DNA from: Corticium candelabrum
Lineage: Eukaryota; Porifera; Homoscleromorpha; Homosclerophorida; Plakinidae
DNA length: 64,000 nt
Direction: 5' to 3'
NCBI RefSeq assembly: GCF_963422355.1
Contig: NC_085106.1
Coordinates: forward strand, 5,431,808-5,495,807
In this document: piece by piece, positions 55,701 to 64,000 of the stretch
How the letters are laid out: each line of letters begins with the position of its first letter
Numbering within the stretch: position 1 is the stretch's first letter
The notes under the pieces: model-generated
Told to the model about the DNA's origin: nothing
Databases searched by the model: none
The model's input: the letters and a program-made list of their open reading frames with translations, nothing else
Position numbers and translations under genes: made by a program

Positions 55701-57246
55701 TTTTTAAGTTAAGTCTTCGCTGAGATATAGCACGTCAAAGTTGCTTCCGGTTCTTCAACCTCTGATAACGGGCATGGTGTAGTGTGACGTCACTGAGGAG
55801 AGACGCTTGTGTGTTTGTATTGTCAGCGGCCTGTAAAAATGACTAAATCTTCATATCCAAGGCAATGCTGCTAGGGTGGCGGCGACGGCAGCAACATCGA
55901 GTCTTCTGAAGAGTCCTCTGGAGGTTTTTACGTGATAATAACGTTCCGTCATCGCATGAATTGCAAGATGAAGAAGATCTACTGGTAGCCATTAATAAGT
56001 ATATGTAATGATTAGACCACACAGGTTTGAGTTCAGCGACAATGCCTTTGAAGCTTTGAGATCGCCTGCTGCCTTGGAAGCAGACGAGGAAGAGGACAGG
56101 CTACCCAATAGCCTGTCATCATTGCAAGTAGAAGTAGGAGTTAGCAACGTAATCGATGCACATCTGGGTAAGTAAACAACATTCACAGGTTGCAGCTGTG
56201 GTCGTTGTGAGATGATGGATACGTACTCGTGTGGAGTGCGTGTGCTGTCAAAACGTATTTGAGGTTGTCTCAAATAATGACACGATAATAATGTCAAATA
56301 CTAGCAACAATAGTGGCACAGTGTACTGGTGAGTTCATGCAAAACTCTAGTGCTGTACGCGAGAAAGAGAATAAAATAAGTTGAAGTACATACATGGAAT
56401 TCACGTTGACATTGTACAGTATACTGTAACGTATACGACTGCATTTACTACACATGATGATCAAGAGGCGAGTCATCAAGAATCTGACCTCTCCTAGCCA
56501 TTTGCAGTACTTTTATTCCTGCACGAGAGTCTTCCTTACCTTTCCGCTTCTCAATTAATTTATCCTAAAGTGTATCTGTAACCCAGTGTCCCGTTTTTAA
56601 AAATTCCGTTTATTTAAAAATTCCGTTTATTGGACTATTGATTGTTAGCTAATATCCGCATATACGTACTTGGACGACGTTGCTGCTGTTGCGGGGAACA
56701 GGTATATCAAACCTGGCATCTATTCGACGCGAATCCAGTTAGGAAGAATATATTGGAAGTACCCACCCAGATAATCGGATATGTATACGAAGTCATGACT
56801 CGCAATCGTCTGATTCTAGATCTCGCCATTTTGACCGTCCATTGGGCGTTGTCACTTTGAAGACGTTGCTGGCATTACGGGGAACACGTGTATTGAACGT
56901 GGCAGGAATTTGAAACATCTACATGGCCAAACGAACAGTAGACGGTTTTTCAAGACCTGGATATATGCAAACATATGTTGCATCTTTCGACGTCACCCGT
57001 AATAATCGCTCTGCATACCGTACCGTCTTGAAGTCAGGAACAGGCAGTCGAAATTCGGTTGAAATCCGAGCCATTTCAGAGATATTCACTCGTGAATGGA
57101 GGCGGGGAAATTGCGTTATTGTGGTAGAAGTCCGGAAAATGACGACAGCTTAACTTTTGACTGCTAGGGATTCGGCGTGTGTGAGGCAAATTCGGCTGTG
57201 ATTGGACTTGCCGTCCTGGAGATCCTTTTCTACATATGAACACACA

Positions 57247-57310
<64 letters not shown>

Positions 57311-57322
57311 ACACACAGCTCT

Positions 57323-57379
<57 letters not shown>

Positions 57380-58205
57380 TTATATATATATATATTTATT
57401 TATTTCTTACACACCTACTCACATACAGGGAAGTCCCAACTAAGGACTTCAGCTACTTCCGCAAGTATGCGGCTAGATATCATTCTAGCGTTATAAATCC
57501 ATAATCTAACAGAAAGCTGCTCTAGCAAATTCTTTAAAGCCTTCCAGAAGGGAACAGCTAACACAGCACATACTTTTGAGGATATAGACTTCAAAGTCTC
57601 TAGACTGTCTGGTGACCAAAGGCCAAGTGTTTCAACTACCAACGGATAAAATGTACCACCAGTCAAAGATACTCTTGCATGGTGACGATCATCCTTGCCC
57701 ATTTCTGCTGCTTCTGCAACAACTCCTGATGTTTCAGCAACTCGAGCAATGTAAGATGGTTGCAACGTGTTTCTTACAGTGATGTCAAAATATCCAGGCC
57801 GTCCATTCAAGAAATTCGGATGGAAGACATCACCTGGGCGGCATTTGGATTGACCCGAGCTTCTCTGTTCTTTCACAACTTGTTTGGAATCAATGAGGAG
57901 TGATTGCCAAATAGACTCACATAAAGCATTATGTCGATTCAGACGATGTGGACCATGACCACACCCAACAAGATGATCTCCATATGGGTCAAGTGGATGA
58001 CCACATATACATCTGATGCTGTTTGGTGGGAACGGAAACACAGGTAGACCCAACCAGTATCTTGCTGCTACAACAAACTCATGGGGTGACATGGTGAGGC
58101 CTAAGTTACGGTTTGGAGTTGCCCGCAACCATGCACCAGTATGAGGAGATGATAATGTCTTCAAGCGAGCCCTATCTCTGAGACTCACTGAATTGAGTAG
58201 GTTGG

Positions 58206-58254
<49 letters not shown>

Positions 58255-61200
58255 TTAAAGGAGAACTCTCACCAAATACTAAAACTTGTTGAAAGAAAGA
58301 TACAAGGCCTGGTATCTTCTTGCAGGAATCCTACGGTCCAGACAGCCTCAGAAGCAGAGAATCGGCAACGAGTTATTCAGACGATTTTTCGTATGTACAC
58401 AAAAGTCTTACTCTCTCGAAGTAACTACTTTAGATTTAACCATACCAAGTGCTCCTAATGCACCCAAAATTCAGTGAGACATGATCTATGAACTAATCTA
58501 AGAAGGGTCTCCTGAGGCTCCACGGTTGTATTGACAGAGTCAATACTTGCGCGATAACTTTGGGGTCCCAGTTTGCTTTTAGTCAATAAATCACAACTTG
58601 ACACCATATGTCTCACAATCCTTACCTTGAAATGTGCACAGGTATCGGTCTTCCTTGCTAACCAACAATCAGACTTACGCTCATGCCACAAACGGGTACT
58701 AAACACGCCCACGCAGGTAATTTCAATGCTTTATTTCTTCGTTACGGTAAATTTCTGCAGTAAACGGTTGCAACGGGTTGTGTCATGAAGTGACAGCTTT
58801 CATCTGAGAGATAGTTGATTTTGGTGAGAGTTTCCCTTTAATTCCTCAAACTGCTATGTTAATGCTGCTACTCTAATAATAGTCTATATAGAAGTAAAGT
58901 TTCATTGGTACCAGGCAATACTAGAACATTTAATTAATAGTACACAAGCTAATTTATTACAAAAAAACATTGTTGCGACTCATTGTATATTTGAGAATTG
59001 CTTAGACTGCTACGTTAATGCTTCTACTCTAGATCTATACAGAAGTAAAGTTTCATGTGTACCAGGTGTGATACTCTTGTGCAGCCCTCCCCTTTCGATG
59101 TGGTAATTGGTGTATGCGTTCCAGTCTCAAGCAAGCAGAACTCATATACTTTCTCTTCTACCAGTTAGAAAGAACGGTCTCTATCACACGCACGTGCAAG
59201 TTTTTTGCGAAGATCTTGTAAGGGATGCGGAGATCCTGTTTGCAGGCCCACGCAGAGAACAGGGAAAATTCAACGAAACTGTTGACAAGTCGATCAGCAC
59301 TGACATCTGGCATCGACAGGCGTTTCTAACAGGTGCTGGCTGATAGAGGCCAGTACCGGATGTCAGTGAGCGCTTTCACACACAGGGTTAACTCGGGTTA
59401 ACTTGAGTTAGGATAACTCGGGTTAACTTGGGTTAGGATAACTCGGGTTAACTTGGGTTAGGATAACTCGGGTAGAGTTATGATAACCCTACTCCACCCA
59501 ACTTGCATTCACACGTAGAACATGTGTAATTAGATGCAGAAGATCTAGAGTAGAGCGGCTACATCGATTGCTTGAGGTTTCTGCTTGAGAATAGAAGAAA
59601 GAAGTAACGCTGATAGCAGAACACCAGACGGAGAAGCCATTTGTACGTTGGCAAGATCGACTCTAGGGCGTTGTGTTTTTGCATATATTAGGGCATGTCT
59701 TTGCTTAACTCCACTCTAACTCGTTTTAACCCAGTTTAACCGTACTCGGAACCAGGGTTAGATTAATCCTCGTTTAACCCCAGTCTTAACCCGGGTTAAC
59801 TTGGGTTTACTAAACTTGCGTTCACACAACTGAGGTAATTGGAGTCTAACCCAAAGTTAACCTGATTTAACCCAAACTAACACTGTGTGAAAGCACTCAG
59901 TGCCTTTCTCACTCCCTTCTATTTGGCTCTCACACTCTTCTAATTGGCTCTGACTAATTGCATTCAAGCTGCAAAGCTATGGCACAGGAGGGTTTGCGCT
60001 ATAGTGTGGCTTTCATGTATATTTAGTTGTTATATTTAGTTAAGTAGTGGTTAGGATCAAATTTAAGTCAAACTGTAGTATGGGGTCAAATTCTATATTA
60101 TATTGTTCACCTGAATGAAGGGTAATTGGTTTTGTAAGTAGGCACATGAAGTCATTAGGCATAAAAAGATAGCTAAGAGTTTAGTTTGATAAGGCACTAA
60201 TGTTGAAGATCTGGTTGCTTTATCTTTTGTGTGGCAAAAATATGGTAGGTGTTTCGACTGAGACTATGGTAGAAATCAGTGTAGAAAGCAATTTCAAGGT
60301 TGTGGAAACAGGTTTTATATGTTAGCTTTCTATGTTTTTCAGACTATTGATTAGGAAATCAAGGCTACTGGGTGGTTGCTTGACTTGAGATTGTAACACA
60401 GTTTATGTTTGTTTCGATGGTAGAGACGTCGCTACTGTTGTGTAACACAGTGGTCAGCCTGCAACAACAGCTAGTTCTATCTTTTTTATTAACCAGGTTT
60501 TATCCCAAGCAATAATGTGCTAGGACTGATGAGAACGCTTTTCTTGTGTGTCACTTAAATGTAGGTGATTTTAATGTGTGAGTGCATTCATGTGTCTTAT
60601 GGTTGTGTGCATTGTTTGTCTTTGTTTGGTGTATAGTATGTATAACTTTGTTGTTGTTAGTTGAAGGGTTTAAACAGGTATTATCAGCCTGGAGTTTGGA
60701 GGCAGAAGTCTGATGCTGATGAGAGTCCTGATAGTAGAAGAAAGCGTTCAAAAGATCAGCCAGTAATGAAACAGATAAGACCAGTTGTAGTTTCTGTTGA
60801 AGTTCCAAGTGCTGGGAAACATCATGTTTTTACTGATGCACCAAAACCAATTCAGCGTCAAAGACATCCAGTTCCAACTGCAACAGCTCGGGCTGTTGGA
60901 CTGTCATTAGGAAGTACAGAACTGACTGTTTATGTCAGACCTCAACGGCATCTTCGTCTTCATGCAAGAGAGATTCCCCATACTTTCAATTACATTGAGA
61001 CCGAGTCACATGTTGTACAAGGCAGAGAACAGCCAGTTGCATATCGACCGATCAGCAGTCCAGTCATGTTAAACAAACAGACCAGCACGTCAGTATCTCC
61101 TCATCGAGTTACAGCTGTTGTTCCTAGTAAATTCTCTCCATTGCCTATTAAAAAGAAACAGCCAGGTGTGTCTCAATCTGTTTCAGTTCGAAAAAGAGCA

Positions 61201-62981
61201 TTGACTCTTCCTTCAAAGTTTCCAAGACCAACGATAGCAAGACAGGAGAACAAAATGCAAAACTTTTTTTCCCAACAACCTCTTCCAACACATCAAACTA
61301 TTTATCAGATTCCTCCTCCTCGTAGTAGGAGTATAGAAAGTGCTGTAGAACCCCCTATGGTGGCGAATGAAGTACATACTCTTGCTTCAGAGGAAGAAGG
61401 TGAGGCAAGTTCTACAGTGATAATTGTACCGTCTCGACCGCCACTACCAGAGAAATATATGTCAGAATTGCCTGCTACAGAAACACTCACTGATAGTCAT
61501 CGGCCAAAGTCTGAAAGCTGTGGTGAAGTAAGTGTTCATGTTGGAGATAAGGGTGGTGTGAAACCTAAGAAGCGACATCCAACAAAAATTACAATTTATG
61601 GAGAAAAGCAAGAAGATCCCAAAGGTGAATTTCCTGTTATAACTCCAGTTGAAGTCTTGGAAGACGAACAGTCACCAGTTGAGGAGGTAGCAGCGGACTA
61701 TATGAGTGAGTCTGATGAAGAACCACCACCTGTGCCTGAACGACCAAGAGGAGATTATTCTGTAAAGATCAACATTGATTCGAATGTGCCAGAGATGATC
61801 CATGAACCTGTTCCTCCACCACTCGTTGTATCTATTGTGCATGCAGAATGGGACTTGTTTGAATTTCGTAGTCCTTCACCTGAAGGATTGCACACACTAC
61901 AAGTAGAGGCACTCAAAGACAGAGTTCAGCTGGTTCAGCCAGATGTTGATTGGAATGTGGCTCTTGAAGACAAAGATGATGATGATTATTTACCAAGCCC
62001 TGCATTGTCTCCTGACTATGTTGTTGAAGCAGAACCACCTGACCATGACCTTGTTTCTTCTCCGGTTCATATCACGATGTCTCCACCTGTGTGGCCCCAA
62101 ATTCGGTCACCAGAACCGTCTGAACAGCTGCCTTGCCCTGTTAATGAAGATTTCGTTACAATGAAGTTAGTCAGTGCAGATGAAATGTCATGGGGGCAGT
62201 CTTTGGTAGATTTTGATGATCTCAATGAAACTGACTTTGCACTTCAACATGTTGCTATTCATGGTGATCCAACTTTCCCAAGAGAAGTAGGAGCATCATC
62301 GCCACCACCACCAGACACTCCTGGTATGCATTCATTCTTACTTATTGTCATGCACTATCAATATGTAAAATATAGATATTGATATCAATGACCTAAATGA
62401 AATTGATTGGCCGAAGCAACTGAATGTTGTACAACATTCATCCCCATCTAGAAAACCAGGTTTCTATGGTCTTTTTTGGTAAATGACTTAGATATAATGT
62501 TTACTATGTGTAGTTCCAGTGTCTGTTACTTTGCTTCGTATCATTGTTAGTGAACCACAAAAGCACGCAAACCATATTGACTACAAGGTGGAGTTCAAGG
62601 TAAGGTGAGCTGCAGCAATCTAAATTAACTATTGGAGACTTGTCTTTTGTAGTCTTGCTTGCCTTGCTTTCCTTGGGAAGAATCAGTTGTCAGACGACGT
62701 TTACAGGAATTTGTGTGGTTAAGAAGAAAACTGAAGTCTCCTGGTGTGTATGTGCCCTTAATCAATGGTACCTTGGAGAAAGCAGATGAATTGCAAGATG
62801 AGCTACAGTTATTTCTAAGGCTGTGCGTTGACATGATGTTGACAAACTTGATGATGTTGACAGTTGTTTTGTTTTAGTGTTTGCTCTGATCCCATGCATC
62901 AATATGAAGAATCTCTGCATCTGTTTCTAAAATCACCATTTCCTATTCCTGATGCAATGCTAATTAATCAGATGGAAATTG
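47427..62981 (+). CDS. HR1-like, proline-rich, PX-domain protein gene (3' end not seen)
   Basis: Exons: 47427-47504, 48668-48759, 48833-48856, 49371-49473, 49624-49716, then 60661-62323, 62376-62459, 62514-62599, 62653-62822, 62878-62981. All junctions keep frame, including 49716 to 60661, giving more than 832 residues. Residues about 25-100 (AIRIFEKQIEVEQRIQAG to QLVASQGRLAVLRSRSL) look like an HR1 Rho-binding coiled coil. Residues 131-710 are Pro/Ser-rich with SH3-type motifs RPPLPEKY and PPPVPERP. The PX domain (about 713 on) has SVVRRRLQEFVWLRRKL, the phosphoinositide-binding RR(Y/L)xxF block, as in SNX10/11. Joining the two halves across an 11 kb intron is inference; they could be two genes, and internal exons may be missing. 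I do not recognise the gene as a named family. Confidence 0.55.
47913..48025. repeat. imperfect tandem duplication, about 60 bp unit
   Basis: Two copies of an AGCTRCKMRRCAACAAG to GCGCATT unit stand side by side in intron 1, differing at several positions. Confidence 0.65.
48382..48447. repeat. perfect 16 bp inverted repeat
   Basis: TCACGAGACCTCTTCT (48382-48397) and its exact complement at 48432-48447, with a 34-base spacer. Further GAAGAG/CTCTTC pairing lies outside. Probably the core of a small foldback element in intron 1. Confidence 0.75.
49717..50717. other. no supported feature (intron)
   Basis: Start of the 11 kb intron. No exon, repeat end or coding relic recognised. Confidence 0.45.
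50916..51523. mobile_element. TTAA-flanked MITE
   Basis: Left TTAAAGGTGCAGGGTCA, right TGACCCTGTACCTTAA: near-perfect inverted tips directly flanked by TTAA. About 600 bp, no gene. It interrupts the Helitron-like tract. Confidence 0.75.
52427..54532. mobile_element. TTAA-type element with separated inverted arms
   Basis: Left end TTTAAAGGGGAGCTCTCATG. The outer arm (AGCCTTGTTTTTGAGAAATT, about 52471-52490) is matched in reverse near 54477-54500, while the inner arm (52500-52624) is matched in reverse at 53106-53228. The right arm has therefore been split by about 1.2 kb. The HINE body flanks both sides. A 113-codon minus-strand frame (53920-54261) with an acidic C-terminus (DYQDVDSDTDERFD) may be an element gene; not identified. 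Confidence 0.55.
55060..55412. mobile_element. foldback element with about 130 bp arms
   Basis: CAAGTACTCATACTTTACAT (55172-55191) and its complement (55299-55318) belong to arms running about 55060-55205 and 55284-55412. The arms include GGGATGGCTG and AATATTTATGTAATAAA. A short unpaired centre of about 80 bases holds no gene. The transcript would form a long hairpin. Confidence 0.75.
55475..57235 (-). mobile_element. Helitron-like copy, second family, minus strand, interrupted
   Basis: CTAG (55475-55478), then a decayed hairpin and AGATTAGATTATTAGCTGTT, the reverse complement of the family 3' end. The body resumes at 56630 (TTGATTGTTAGCTAATATC) and runs to the AC tract at 57238. A Kolobok-like copy (55612-56560) splits it. 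A 76-codon frame at 56923-57150 resembles frames at 51772 and 52340 (MQ-Y-AF-DV, SVEI), so the body may once have coded or is simply conserved repeat. Confidence 0.65.
55612..56560 (-). mobile_element. Kolobok-like element, truncated second copy
   Basis: Starts TTAAAGGGTAACTGCAAC and matches 26690-27672 in reverse order and orientation. It stops before the THAP relic region and lacks the other end. On the plus strand FEFSDNAFEALRSPAALEAD (about 56029-56088), followed by a GT-type donor, is open in this copy and may be a real exon of the element. Confidence 0.65.
57238..57400. repeat. (AC)n, (TA)n and poly-T tract
   Basis: About 72 bases of AC, about 35 of TA, 20 of T, then TA and TATT repeats, directly before the RT-linked open frame. 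Confidence 0.95.
57415..58207 (-). pseudogene. retroelement C-terminal domain: zinc motif plus restriction-endonuclease-like fold
   Basis: The frame is open for about 263 codons from the (TA)n tract at 58208 to the stop at 57415, so it is 5'-truncated without internal breaks. CICGHPLDPYGDHLVGC and RLNRHNAL (about 57925-58015) form a zinc-binding motif. CRPGDVFHPNFLNG and GYFDITVRN resemble the PD-(D/E)xK core used by some non-LTR elements. Similar sequences follow reverse transcriptases in marine invertebrate genomes, from general knowledge of such proteins. No RT domain remains here. A host gene exon antisense to the PX gene is less likely. Confidence 0.5.
58208..58252. repeat. (TA)n microsatellite
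   Basis: About 44 bases of TA between the retroelement frame and the TTAA MITE. Confidence 0.95.
58255..58841. mobile_element. TTAA-flanked MITE, copy 1
   Basis: Left TTAAAGGAGAACTCTCACCA, right TTTTGGTGAGAGTTTCCCTT and AA, with TTAA at both ends. 587 bp, no gene. A second partial copy starts at 63490. Confidence 0.8.
58850..59067. repeat. direct duplication, about 62 bp unit
   Basis: ACTGCTATGTTAATGCTGCT to TTCATTGGTACCAGG (58850-58914) recurs at 59006-59067 with few changes. About 90 bases lie between the copies. Confidence 0.7.
59107..59343 (+). other. unrecognised 78-codon open frame
   Basis: FCEDLVRDAEILFAGPRREQ is non-repetitive and could be a coding relic, but there is no family match I recognise and no convincing splice context. 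Confidence 0.2.
59370..59902. mobile_element. GGGTTAACT-type MITE, copy 2, uninterrupted
   Basis: Tips AGCGCTTTCACACA (left) and TGTGTGAAAGCACT (right), flanked by CAGTG on both sides. The inner parts repeat GGGTTAACTTGGGTTAGGAT on the left and AACCCGGGTTAACTTGGG on the right. 533 bp, no gene. It is the whole form of the split copy at 28664-31852. Confidence 0.8.
59903..60660. other. no supported feature (intron end)
   Basis: T/G-rich sequence ending in the acceptor TTGTTGTTGTTAG of the 1663 bp exon. Confidence 0.5.
60661..62981 (+). CDS. proline-rich exon and PX-domain exons
   Basis: A 1663 bp exon opens after TTGTTGTTGTTAG with no start codon, so upstream exons must exist. It encodes a disordered acidic and Pro-rich chain. 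DDLNETDFALQHV near its end recurs as NDLNEIDWPKQLNV in the next exon, an internal repeat. PX parts: VTLLRIIVSEPQKHANHIDY (62514-62599), VVRRRLQEFVWLRRKL and LINGTLEKADELQDELQLFL (62653-62822), SLHLFLKSPFPIPD (62878-62981). Coding continues past 62981 in phase 1; the next exon is not identified. Confidence 0.82.
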
Positions 62982-62984
62982 GTA

Positions 62985-62986
<2 letters not shown>

Positions 62987-63048
<62 letters not shown>
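62987..63048. repeat. (TG)n microsatellite
   Basis: About 60 bases of TG directly after the donor site GTAAGG of the last PX exon. Confidence 0.95.
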
Positions 63049-63049
<1 letters not shown>

Positions 63050-63190
63050 GTGAGATGGGTTGATGTTGTGATAAGAGATTTAAAGAAATGTTACCTCAAC
63101 AAAGAATGGATGCACATTGCCGAAGATCGTGCTAATTGGATATCTATAGTGGATGCTAAGAGGAAGAAAAGAAGTGAGGGGAAACAAGTG
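63049..63190 (+). pseudogene. LINE C-terminal fragment
   Basis: VRWVDVVIRDLKKCYLNKEW and MHIAEDRANWISIVDAKRKK match the last block of the LINE at 36373-36432 (LNKQWMHIAQDCAKWRSIVD). Same family, 5'-truncated, on the sense strand of the PX gene and next to its splice donor. Confidence 0.75.
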
Positions 63191-63489
63191 TCAAGATCAT
63201 ACAGACCTACAGTGTACTCAACCTGGGTGCACTTTTATAATCCAAAGCAAGCCAGGTCTTGTCCATCACTAACGACAGAAACATGCAGCAGCAGTCCAAG
63301 AGATCCTACTTTGTCACTGCCACCAAGACTTTAAACAGCAAGGGTATAGAAATAATACGAAGTTCTGTAATAAATGTTCTGACAGAGTCAAAGATTACGT
63401 TGTGGGCAACGAAAGTCCTGGAAGTGACCTAACAATGTCACTTGCCCCACTTACTCAAGTGAAGACAGACATGCATGGATGGATGGTTG

Positions 63490-63640
63490 TTTTAGAGGTG
63501 GAACTCTCACCAAATACTAAAACTTGCTGAAAAAATACAAGGTTTAGTATCTTTCTGCAGGAATCTTACTGTCCAGCCAGCCAAAGAAGCAGAGAAAGGG
63601 CCACGAGTTGTTCAGAAGATTCCTCATATGTAGCACGAAG
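63490..63640. mobile_element. TTAA-type MITE, partial copy 2
   Basis: GGAACTCTCACCAAATACTA and the next 120 bases match 58265-58390. The other end is not present before the window ends. Confidence 0.7.
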
Positions 63641-64000
63641 AGTTAGGGCTGGTTTACTGTAACTTATGCAAGCCAAGCATCAGCCCAGCGTATATGGTAG
63701 ACGTAGTCAGATGCTGAAACTTATTGCCCGAGGCCCGGATATCTGGGCTAAGGGTATAGTAATCGTTGATTTACAGTAACATGTCTGAGTGCAGCCCAGC
63801 AATGTCTTCTCAGCTGCAAAAAGTGTTTGGCTTCGAAGGCCGTTCTTAGCGCTTGTGAAGCAAGTACAGCTACTGTTGCTGTATGCATTCGTACCAAGAT
63901 TTCCTGCTTTTACTTGTTGAGATCTTTGTCATCTGTGTTATACAATTGGATCACGTGAAAGAAGACGCGACAGCCAATTGGTAGTTAGAAACCACACTAT
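63641..64000. other. no supported feature
   Basis: Probably further intron of the PX gene; nothing recognised. Confidence 0.45.

Noticed and set aside
59372..59480. Telomere-like GGGTTA repeats
   Set aside because: Units are GGGTTAACTTGGGTTAGGAT, not TTAGGG, and the complement appears at the other end of the same 533 bp segment. They are MITE terminal repeats.
60661..60663. TTG as a start codon for the 573-codon frame
   Set aside because: An acceptor TTGTTGTTGTTAG lies directly before it and phase 0 fits an upstream exon, so it is an internal exon.
60551..60808. Minus-strand frame over the start of the large PX-gene exon, and other frames opposite or shifted to real exons (for example 2087-2668, 52348-52638)
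   Set aside because: Shadow frames without motifs; the opposite strand has the conserved domains or repeat structure.

Overview
The window is metazoan nuclear DNA. Its genes have many introns with GT-AG junctions, it contains a selenocysteine tRNA, and it carries an animal-type UBE2N and an FBXO16-like F-box gene. It is also crowded with eukaryotic transposable elements (Helitrons, Ty3/gypsy, Tc1, Tigger, LINEs, TTAA-flanked DNA elements) and long (TG)n, (TA)n and (TGTC)n microsatellites. A marine invertebrate is likely and a sponge or other early-branching animal is plausible, but the sequence alone does not fix the phylum.

Layout. 1-4527: the 3' part of a decayed autonomous Helitron, followed head to tail by two short Helitron-like units that share its 3' end. 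4700-9063: dispersed repeats and a broken intronless gene for a PIN-like nuclease with a Cys-rich and poly-Asp C-terminus. 9064-13361: a Ty3/gypsy element with both LTRs. 14300-19111: a second, 5'-truncated gypsy element. 19112-23480: nested inverted-repeat elements, a compound microsatellite and a LINE scrap.

23485-44497 (+): an FBXO16-like gene. Six exons join in phase to 308 residues and a stop, but they are spread over 21 kb because the introns hold TTAA elements (one with a THAP-type zinc-finger relic), a three-level nest ending in a Tigger element, a minus-strand LINE, a Tc1 element and tandem Helitron-like units. 45682-45768 (+): tRNA-Sec(TCA). 46111-46822 (-): UBE2N/Ubc13, five exons, 152 residues. 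47427-62981 (+, continuing): exons for an HR1-like N-terminus, a long proline-rich disordered middle and a PX domain, read here as one gene with an 11 kb intron full of mobile elements. UBE2N and this gene are divergent, with starts about 600 bp apart.

The host genes do not form an operon. UBE2N makes K63-linked ubiquitin chains, the F-box protein is a predicted SCF substrate adaptor, and the HR1/PX protein is predicted to link Rho GTPases with phosphoinositide membranes. All transposon genes seen are broken, truncated or lack catalytic residues. Exon boundaries were set by hand from splice motifs and reading phase, and repeat boundaries by eye.
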